From: CAYXRK01 sp964467615
GTDB lineage: Bacteria > Hydrogenedentota > Hydrogenedentia > Hydrogenedentales > GCA-2746185
DNA: 10,228 bases
Assembly: GCA_964467615.1 (NCBI GenBank)
Contig: CAYXRK010000175.1
Span: 1-10,228 of the forward strand
Reading direction: 5' to 3'
Shown here: one piece after another, positions 5,157 to 10,228 of the stretch
Layout: every line of letters begins with the position of its first letter
Position numbering within the stretch: the stretch's first letter is position 1
Translations under genes and position numbers: made by a program
The notes under the pieces: model-generated
What the model saw: only the letters and a program-made list of their open reading frames with translations
What the model was told of the DNA's origin: nothing
Database searches by the model: none

Positions 5157-5497
5157 TCACGGCGGTGGACACAAACGTGCTCATTGACGTCTTTCGGAAC
5201 GATCCGGAGTTCGGCTTGGTTTCCGCGGACGCGCTCCGCCGGTGTTTCAAGGAAGGGCACTTCGTCGCCTGCAACATCGTATGGGCGGAAATCGCTTCCG
5301 TGTTTTCGTCGCGCAAATCGTTCGAAGCAGCCATGCGCGAACTTCCCATCGAGTTCTCGCCGGTGAACGAGGACGCGGCCGTATTGGCGGGAGATACCTG
5401 GCGTCAATACCGCGCGCGCGGCGGGAAACGCACGCGAGTGCTTCCCGGATTTTTGATCGCCGCGCATATTTTTGAGGCGCCTCATGCGAGTAGATGA
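5153..5497 (+). CDS. vapC: VapC-family PIN toxin, C-terminally truncated and probably inactive
   Basis: GTG 5153 overlaps the antitoxin stop; 114 residues. PIN features are the first strand AVDTNVLIDVF with D6, the second acidic residue in VWAEIASVF (E46), and the segment DTWRQYRARGGKRTRVLPGF (81-100). In related VapCs the last block reads R-V-L-P-D-F-L-I-G-A-H, supplying the third metal ligand; here it is P-G-F, so the aspartate is glycine (G99). After LIAAH (101-105) the usual A-D-x-L-L-T-R-D-x-G-Y-Y motif with the fourth ligand is missing. The frame ends in an unrelated tail (IFEAPHASR). The stop lies 14 nt inside the following small gene. The product may still bind the antitoxin and affect autoregulation, but metal-dependent RNA cleavage is unlikely. 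Confidence 0.8.
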   Translation: MITAVDTNVLIDVFRNDPEFGLVSADALRRCFKEGHFVACNIVWAEIASVFSSRKSFEAAMRELPIEFSPVNEDAAVLAGDTWRQYRARGGKRTRVLPGFLIAAHIFEAPHASR

Positions 5498-5696
5498 TCA
5501 AACTAAGAAAATCCTTACTGAATACCCGGCGGCCAGCCAAGATCGGAACGAACTCCTCCGCCTTCAGGAGTTCTTCCAGCGGATGAAAGACGCCGGCCTG
5601 GTACGGATGCGTGAATACGATCTCCCCCAACCCGATACTTTGGGCCGGGCCATGGCAGCCAAAACGGGCAGACTAACTGTCGGCAGCACCAGATGA
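5484..5696 (+). CDS. Small uncharacterised protein (70 aa) after the truncated toxin
   Basis: The likely start is ATG 5484, with GAGG (5475-5478) 5 nt upstream; an alternative is TTG 5472. The product begins MRVDDQTKKILTEYPAASQD and is a soluble, largely helical protein: a charged helix (RNELLRLQEFFQRMKDAGLV, about 21-40), then a proline-containing REYDLPQPDTLGRA motif and a basic tail. The last 13 residues look less conserved in character. I do not recognise a function. It overlaps the end of the broken toxin frame and probably shares its transcript, but its role in the TA pair is unknown. Confidence 0.55.
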   Translation: MRVDDQTKKILTEYPAASQDRNELLRLQEFFQRMKDAGLVRMREYDLPQPDTLGRAMAAKTGRLTVGSTR

Positions 5697-5749
5697 CTGC
5701 ATCTCGCGGCACACTTGAGACGGCCCGGTGTTAGGCGTGGGGATCGCGG

Positions 5750-6592
5750 ATGCACATCCCAACCACATGGGCGAAAGCCACCGGCGAATGCCAGACGCGC
5801 GACAACCGCAAGCTGCGGTTTGGCGTGTGGGGCTGGGGAGATGACGACGTAACCGCGAAGCAGGAGGCGGCGGGCCGGCTTCAACGACTACTCCAACGCG
5901 TACAGCGCGGCGAACCGTTTCCGGACAAGTACGCGTATGGCGCGCGTCCTCTCCGCGAGGAAATCCTGGAGACGATTGACGTCGGAGGCGGTGCGCCCGT
6001 TGGGATGCTGACACGAAATCGATACGGCGCGGTCGTGCTGAACACCACAAATCTGCTCTTCCTCGATATCGATCTTCCGCCCACGAGCGCCGTGCAGCAA
6101 CTCAAACGCCTGTTCTCATTCAAGAAATCGGACACGGACCACGCCGCGCTTGCGAAACTTCGCGATGCGCTCCTTCACTACGGCCGCGCCACGTTCCGCG
6201 TATACCAGACCGCTGCGGGGTTCCGCGCCATCGCGGTGGATCGCGAGTACGATCCCGCGGGCAGTGACGCGCAAGACCTCATGCTGGCCTCGGGAACGGA
6301 CCCCGCGTTCGCGAACCTCTGCATTGTCCAAAAGAGTTTCCGTGCGCGGTTGACGCCCAAGCCGTGGCGGTGCGGCTGCCCGAATCCGCCCGGCGACTAT
6401 CCCCGCACGGACGACGACGCGATGAATCAATTCAACATATGGATGCGCAAGTACGAGAGGGCTATAGGGGACTACGCGACATGTCGTTTCATCGAGACAG
6501 TCGGACAGGGGACGCCCAAGGGGCCGGTTGAAATGCTCATCGCGCTCCACGATCGCGTAACACGTTGCGCGGACGTATCGCCGCTCGCGTAG
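5750..6592 (+). CDS. Uncharacterised protein (280 aa) with a DID strand motif and a Cys-rich segment
   Basis: ATG 5750 has a GGGGA-type RBS just upstream; 280 residues, soluble. Visible landmarks are KLRFGVWGWGDDD near the N-terminus and a hydrophobic strand NLLFLDIDLPP (101-111) with two aspartates. Next come ATFRVYQTAAGFRAIAVDRE (147-166), QKSFRARLTPKPWRCGCPNP (194-213) with C208 and C210, and a late ATCRFIETVG (243-252). The D-x-D strand followed by a FRVYxTxxGFR strand is loosely like the metal-binding core of primase-polymerase (AEP) folds, but the similarity is too weak to name a function. From memory, conserved hypotheticals with the SFRARLTPKPWRCG motif exist in diverse bacteria. The carbonic anhydrase gene begins 25 bp after it and may share its transcript. 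Confidence 0.75.
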   Translation: MHIPTTWAKATGECQTRDNRKLRFGVWGWGDDDVTAKQEAAGRLQRLLQRVQRGEPFPDKYAYGARPLREEILETIDVGGGAPVGMLTRNRYGAVVLNTTNLLFLDIDLPPTSAVQQLKRLFSFKKSDTDHAALAKLRDALLHYGRATFRVYQTAAGFRAIAVDREYDPAGSDAQDLMLASGTDPAFANLCIVQKSFRARLTPKPWRCGCPNPPGDYPRTDDDAMNQFNIWMRKYERAIGDYATCRFIETVGQGTPKGPVEMLIALHDRVTRCADVSPLA

Positions 6593-6617
6593 AATTGTTT
6601 CCTATCGATCAATTGCC

Positions 6618-7259
6618 GTGGAAAACGCATCGACCAACATAACAGCGACTGCGGCGTTTGACCGGCTCCGTGAAGGGAACCAACGATTCGCCTTGGGGCG
6701 GCAGAACTTGAATTCGCCTCTCACGTATGCGAGTCGGGCCGATCTCGCCATGGCGCAGCGGCCATTTGCCATCATTCTCGGCTGTTCAGACTCGCGCGTT
6801 CCCGCCGAAATCGTGTTCGACCAGGGCCTTGGCGATCTGTTCGTCATTCGTGTCGCGGGGAATATAGTTGCGCCCTCGCAAATAGGGAGTGTTGAGTTCG
6901 GCGCGGCCCAATTTGGAACGCGTTTAATCGTCGTTCTGGGCCATACTCACTGCGGCGCGATCGAGGCGACAATCGAATCACTGCAACGGCCAGCCGGGAT
7001 TCCGTCGCCAAACATCCGGTCTATCGTCAATCGGATAAGACCGTCTATCGAGGGATTGCTCGCCACGCCGTTGAAGTCTGATCCCGAGGCGCTCCAGCGC
7101 GAAGCTGTGCGGGCGAACGTCCGGGCGGCGGCCAATCAACTCCGGCACGGATCGGAGATACTGGAGGACCTCATCGAGCGCGAAAGCGTTGTCGTAATTG
7201 GCGCCGAATACTCGTTGGAAACCGGTCTTGTCGATTTCTTTGACGGCGTGCCCGCGTAG
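6618..7259 (+). CDS. Beta-class carbonic anhydrase
   Basis: This 213-residue protein starts at GTG 6618 and catalyses the reversible hydration of CO2 to bicarbonate in the cytoplasm. The beta-class zinc site is complete: GCSDSR (C56, D58, R60) and GHTHCGA (H109, C112). C56, H109 and C112 are the zinc ligands, and D58/R60 form the conserved dyad that gates the zinc site. The DLFVIRVAGNIV strand (73-84) and the SVEFGAAQFGTRLIVVLGH stretch (91-109) complete the fold. Length is normal for the family and the protein looks intact. No signal peptide is seen. No strong Shine-Dalgarno precedes the GTG, so translation may depend on the upstream gene. It converges on the methyltransferase gene, with 7 bp between the two stops. 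Confidence 0.95.
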   Translation: MENASTNITATAAFDRLREGNQRFALGRQNLNSPLTYASRADLAMAQRPFAIILGCSDSRVPAEIVFDQGLGDLFVIRVAGNIVAPSQIGSVEFGAAQFGTRLIVVLGHTHCGAIEATIESLQRPAGIPSPNIRSIVNRIRPSIEGLLATPLKSDPEALQREAVRANVRAAANQLRHGSEILEDLIERESVVVIGAEYSLETGLVDFFDGVPA

Positions 7260-7266
7260 CGGCTAG

Positions 7267-7974
7267 CTATCGCGTCGTGCCGTTCCGAAAGAACGCCAAC
7301 ACACCCACGCCGTTCCACCACATTGCGCGGTCGCCGTTGAAGCGCGCGGGCAATTCGTACAGCAGCGACCATTTCGCGGCGGATTCCTTCATCGCCTGCA
7401 GCGTCGCCTCCTTGGCGTACGAGCCCGAATCCGCGGCGAAGCGCCAATCGTCCACGAGCACCAATGCCTCGTCCGCGAGGAACGGTTCCACGAGCTTGAT
7501 CGCCTGATATTGGCTCTCGTAGTCATGCGCGCCGTCGTAGAAGTACAGGCCGATCGGAACGGACAATTTGTCGCGCGTATAGATTGCGCGAAAGTCGCAA
7601 TTGTAAAACGTGACCTTCTCCAAAACGCCGTACTTCGCCAGGTTCGCCTGGGCAATCTCGAAGGAGTTGCCCTCGAACTCCGAGAAATTGTCGCACGCGA
7701 ACACGGGCCGCTCGGCATTCCTCAGCATGGCCGAGAGCAAACTCTTGCCGTGGTATGTCCCCACCTCGAGATACGCCTCGCCCTCATCGAGCAGCCCGAA
7801 CGCGAGGTTCAACAACTGTTGCTTTTTGATCGAAAGCATGCCTTGCACGTCTGGGCACAGATCCACCTGAGACACCACGATCGGGTCCCAATACTCATAC
7901 GCGGGCGCGTTCCGTTTCGCCCCCTCGAACCGTTCCCAAAACGCCTTCCGAAACGTCGCGATGTTCATCCGCAT
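7267..7974 (-). CDS. Class I SAM-dependent methyltransferase (Methyltransf_24-like)
   Basis: The product has 235 residues from ATG 7974, with GAGG 4 nt upstream on the minus strand. ATG 7968, two codons later and 10 nt from the same GAGG, is an equally possible start. The open frame extends to 8196, but that part is antisense to the hydrolase gene. The Rossmann motifs are clear: motif I AYLEVGTYHGKSLLSAM (67-83), acidic strand 2 end PVFACDNF (90-97), LYFYDGAHDYESQYQAIK (143-160), and LVLVDDW (171-177). This G-x-x-x-G / D-G-x-H-x-Y pattern is typical of Methyltransf_24 proteins, often small-molecule or sugar methyltransferases; the substrate is unknown. The gene lies 34 bp after the hydrolase stop on the same strand, so the two are probably cotranscribed. 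Confidence 0.88.
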   Translation of the reverse strand: MRMNIATFRKAFWERFEGAKRNAPAYEYWDPIVVSQVDLCPDVQGMLSIKKQQLLNLAFGLLDEGEAYLEVGTYHGKSLLSAMLRNAERPVFACDNFSEFEGNSFEIAQANLAKYGVLEKVTFYNCDFRAIYTRDKLSVPIGLYFYDGAHDYESQYQAIKLVEPFLADEALVLVDDWRFAADSGSYAKEATLQAMKESAAKWSLLYELPARFNGDRAMWWNGVGVLAFFRNGTTR

Positions 7975-8008
7975 CCAGCCTCGGATTTTGCGGTCCTCTT
8001 CCGTCGCG

Positions 8009-9334
8009 TCAGTCGCCGGCGGCGGGATGTTTCTTGAGGATGGCCGCCTTGACTCCGTTGTGCATGATGGGGCGGGTCGGGTACGTGGCTGTGGGGATAA
8101 GTTGCGTAAGCACGATGCCAACCATGTTCTCTTTCTTGTCGATCCAGAAGTCGGTGCTGGCGTATCCGCCCCACGAGTATTCGCCGTCGTCGCCAAAGGC
8201 CGTGTTGACGGCGCCTTTCATGGGTGTTGCGCCGCAGTAGCCGAAGCCGATGCCTTTGAAGCTGATACCAGGCATGAGGTTGAGCGGGGCGTCGCCCAAT
8301 TCAGCGGGAAGTTGGTTCGAGGTCATCTCGGCTACTGCCTTCTCACTCAGGACGCGGACGCCGTCCAGTTCGCCGCCGTTTAACAGCATCTGCGCGAAGC
8401 GCAGGTAGTCGCCCGCCGTGGCGACCATACCCCCGCCGCCGGAATCCTGGCTCGGGACTTTGAGGTAAGGGCTCTTGGCCGGATCGTCCAGCAACGACAT
8501 GCCGCCGGATTGCTTGTTTGGGCCGTAGTTCGCGGCCAAGCGATCTGCCTTATCGGCCGGGACGTGGAACGCGGCGTCCTTCATGCCAAGCGGTCCAAAA
8601 ACAGTTTGCTGGAGATAGTCCGCGAAGCGTTTACCCGAGACGACCTCGACGACACGGCCGAGAATGTCCATGTTGATCCCGTAGTTCCATGCCGATCCGG
8701 GTTGACACTTGAGCGGCATCGTCGCGGTGCGCTTGGCGAACTCTTCGAGGGTGATACCGGCCGCGCCGTCGCTGTTGATGTCCTTTTCACGGTACATCTC
8801 GCCGAGTTTGCCCGTGTCGAAGATGCCATACACGAGGCCGCTCGTGTGCGTCATGAGGTGCTTGAGCGTGATCGGGCGTTCAGCGGCGACGAGTTCCGTA
8901 GTGCCGTCCTTTTTGTCGACGAGGACTTTCATGTCCTTGAACTCGGGGATGTACTTTGACAGCGGATCGTCGAGTGAGATTTTTCCGGCATCGACCAGCG
9001 TCATGACGGCGGCGCCGGCGATCGGCTTGGTCATGGAGTACATGCGGAAGATCGTGTCGGGCGCCATCGGCTTGGCGCGTTCGACGTCGCGCATGCCCCA
9101 GGCCTCGAAGTAGCCGAGCTTGCCGTCGCGGGCAACAGCCACAACGAATCCGGGCAGGTTTCCTTTTTCGACGAAAGCGTTAAGCTGGGTCTTGACGGCC
9201 ACCAGTTTCTCGGAGGACAACCCGAGCGATTCCGGATCGGCCCTCGGAAGGCCGTAGTCGCTCGAAGCGGCCAATACGGGCAGCGCGAAGACCAGCGCCG
9301 CCAAACACATCCAAGTCAAACGCTTGAGTACCAT
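8009..9334 (-). CDS. Secreted serine hydrolase, beta-lactamase/class C-like family (PF00144)
   Basis: The product has 441 residues from ATG 9334, with GGGAGAAG on the minus strand just upstream. An open extension to 9433 lacks signal-peptide logic. Residues 1-23 (MVLKRLTWMCLAALVFALPVLAA) form a signal peptide, so the enzyme is exported. The S-x-x-K nucleophile is in FRMYSMTKPIAG (S100, K103). The second motif tyrosine lies in SAWNYGINMDILGRVVEVVSG, and a KTG-like segment is WGGYASTDFW near the C-terminus. Other family marks are LMTHTSGLVYG and FGPLGMKDAAFHVP. Family members include esterases, D-aminopeptidases and class C beta-lactamases. The EstB-like motif set makes an esterase or peptidase-like hydrolase more likely than antibiotic resistance. 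The length is normal and the gene looks intact. Confidence 0.92.
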   Translation of the reverse strand: MVLKRLTWMCLAALVFALPVLAASSDYGLPRADPESLGLSSEKLVAVKTQLNAFVEKGNLPGFVVAVARDGKLGYFEAWGMRDVERAKPMAPDTIFRMYSMTKPIAGAAVMTLVDAGKISLDDPLSKYIPEFKDMKVLVDKKDGTTELVAAERPITLKHLMTHTSGLVYGIFDTGKLGEMYREKDINSDGAAGITLEEFAKRTATMPLKCQPGSAWNYGINMDILGRVVEVVSGKRFADYLQQTVFGPLGMKDAAFHVPADKADRLAANYGPNKQSGGMSLLDDPAKSPYLKVPSQDSGGGGMVATAGDYLRFAQMLLNGGELDGVRVLSEKAVAEMTSNQLPAELGDAPLNLMPGISFKGIGFGYCGATPMKGAVNTAFGDDGEYSWGGYASTDFWIDKKENMVGIVLTQLIPTATYPTRPIMHNGVKAAILKKHPAAGD

Positions 9335-9404
9335 GATCGCTTCTCCCTTGTCGTATTGCTGCGGAACACACACTCGGCCACGATAGCACGTTTCGCGGGA
9401 CGGC

Positions 9405-9433
9405 GCCATAGAATTCCGGGGTTGACGAGTCAA
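9405..9433 (-). promoter_or_regulatory. Sigma-70-like promoter of the hydrolase-methyltransferase pair
   Basis: On the minus strand TTGACT (9433-9428) and TATGGC (9410-9405) are 17 nt apart. They lie about 70 bp before the hydrolase ATG, in the 118-bp gap after comM. The -35 box lies in a perfect dyad, TTGAC-GA-GTCAA (9422-9433), that could serve as an operator. Confidence 0.4.
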
Positions 9434-9452
9434 TACCGATTGGCAATTGCGT

Positions 9453-10228
9453 TTACAACATCTGCCGATCCAGATTTCGGTACTGCAAGGCTTCGGCGAC
9501 GTGTTTTTCTTCCATGGTGTCGTTCCGCTCGAGGTCCGCGAGGGTGCGGGCCACGCGCAGGACCTTGTCGTAGGCGCGGGCGCTGAAACCGAGTTGCGTC
9601 ATGGCGCTCTCGAGGATCGCCTTCGCGCCGTCGGTGGGCTTGCAGTGGATGCGCGCGGTGGGCGGATCCAGGTGCGCGTTGCAGTGGAATGCGCCGCCGT
9701 AGCGCGCGCGTTGGCGGTCGCGGGCGGCCTGCACTTCGGCCCGCATTTCGGCGCTGGTCGGGCCGGTGACGCGGTCGCTCGATAGTTCTTGAAAGTTGAG
9801 GGCGGGCACTTCGACGTGCAAATCGATGCGATCGAGCAACGGCCCCGAAAGCCGCGACATGTACCTCTGCACGTCGCCGACCGAGCATCGGCATTGCCTG
9901 CGAGAATCGCCCCGATGGCCACAAGGGCACGGGTTAAAGGCGACGGCAAGAAGAAATCGCGACGGAAATGTCACGCTGTACATGGCGCGGCGGATGTGGA
10001 CGAGGCCTTCCTCGAGGGGCTGGCGCAACACTTCGAGGGCGGCGCGGTTGAACTCCGGCAATTCGTCGAGGAAGAGGACGCCGTTGTGCGCGAGGCTCAC
10101 TTCGCCGGGGGTGGGACGCAGGCCGTGGCCTCCGCCGGAAATCGAGACGGTCGTGGCCGTGTGGTGCGGTGCTCGAAACGGGCGCTGCGCAACGAGTCGT
10201 CTTCCGTTGGCGAGCGCGTTGGCAACGC
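9453..10228 (-). CDS. comM: ComM/YifB family Mg-chelatase-like AAA+ ATPase (5' end outside window)
   Basis: The frame runs from the right window edge to TAA at 9455-9453, giving 257 residues of the C-terminal half of a protein usually about 500 long. Near the edge it reads LVAQRPFRAPHHTATT and then PGEVSLAHNGVLFLDELPEF, the Walker B region with the family's R-P-F-R-x-P-H-H hallmark. Further on are FNPCPCGHRGD with the C-x-C-G motif, LSGPLLDRIDLHVEVP (sensor and arginine finger region), and the C-terminal Mg_chelatase_C domain GFSARAYDKVLRVARTLADL, ending HVAEALQYRNLDRQML. ComM acts as a hexameric helicase promoting branch migration during integration of DNA taken up by transformation. The Walker A motif and the N-terminal Lon-like domain lie outside the window. 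The part seen is intact. Confidence 0.95.
   Translation of the reverse strand, partial: VANALANGRRLVAQRPFRAPHHTATTVSISGGGHGLRPTPGEVSLAHNGVLFLDELPEFNRAALEVLRQPLEEGLVHIRRAMYSVTFPSRFLLAVAFNPCPCGHRGDSRRQCRCSVGDVQRYMSRLSGPLLDRIDLHVEVPALNFQELSSDRVTGPTSAEMRAEVQAARDRQRARYGGAFHCNAHLDPPTARIHCKPTDGAKAILESAMTQLGFSARAYDKVLRVARTLADLERNDTMEEKHVAEALQYRNLDRQML

Noticed and set aside
4613..5485. Long minus-strand frame (290 codons) opposite the antitoxin-toxin genes
   Set aside because: Antisense to the recognised antitoxin and VapC; Arg/Ser-rich composition and no domain pattern.
7510..8383. Plus-strand frames of 175 and 140 codons
   Set aside because: Shadows of the methyltransferase and hydrolase genes, which carry clear family motifs on the minus strand.

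Overview
The window comes from a bacterial chromosome of fairly high GC content. The right half (about 5700-10228) looks GC-richer by eye and holds ordinary chromosomal genes: an uncharacterised protein, a beta-carbonic anhydrase, a SAM methyltransferase, a secreted serine hydrolase of the beta-lactamase family, and the 3' part of comM/yifB. The left half (about 1-5700) is an accessory stretch, visibly more AT-rich, with toxin-antitoxin remnants, a candidate defence module and three unrelated palindromic mini-elements. No rRNA, tRNA or CRISPR array was seen. The sequence does not fix the phylum; it would fit an environmental, mostly uncultured Gram-negative lineage, but that is a guess.

Layout. 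2-121: tail of an alpha/beta hydrolase. 273-541: a short antitoxin overlapping a VapC (PIN) toxin that breaks off after about 30 residues. 550-723 (minus): a 57-residue protein with a strong RBS. 724-1093: no confident gene. 1094-1247: MITE-like element with 25-bp terminal inverted repeats flanked by a perfect 8-bp direct repeat. 1531-4791: three-gene module: (i) protein with an N-terminal DUF4365-like PD-(D/E)xK domain, (ii) coiled coil plus TIR-like (PF10137-type) effector, (iii) small N-terminally anchored membrane protein. A perfect 31-bp inverted repeat element (3019-3123) lies between (i) and (ii). A third palindromic element (4471-4616) has split gene (iii). Removing the element with one CTAG copy (142 bp) restores a continuous 176-codon reading frame. 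4857-5696: promoter, AbrB/MazE-type antitoxin, VapC with a missing C-terminus and a missing third acidic residue, then a 70-residue unknown protein.

5750-7259 (plus): uncharacterised protein, then carbonic anhydrase, 25 bp apart. 7267-10228 (minus): methyltransferase, beta-lactamase-family hydrolase with signal peptide, and partial comM.

The most interesting part is the DUF4365 + TIR + membrane protein module. Nuclease-fold and TIR proteins are both recurrent parts of anti-phage systems, and the block sits among TA modules and mobile mini-elements. I infer a defence locus whose third component has been broken by a small mobile element.
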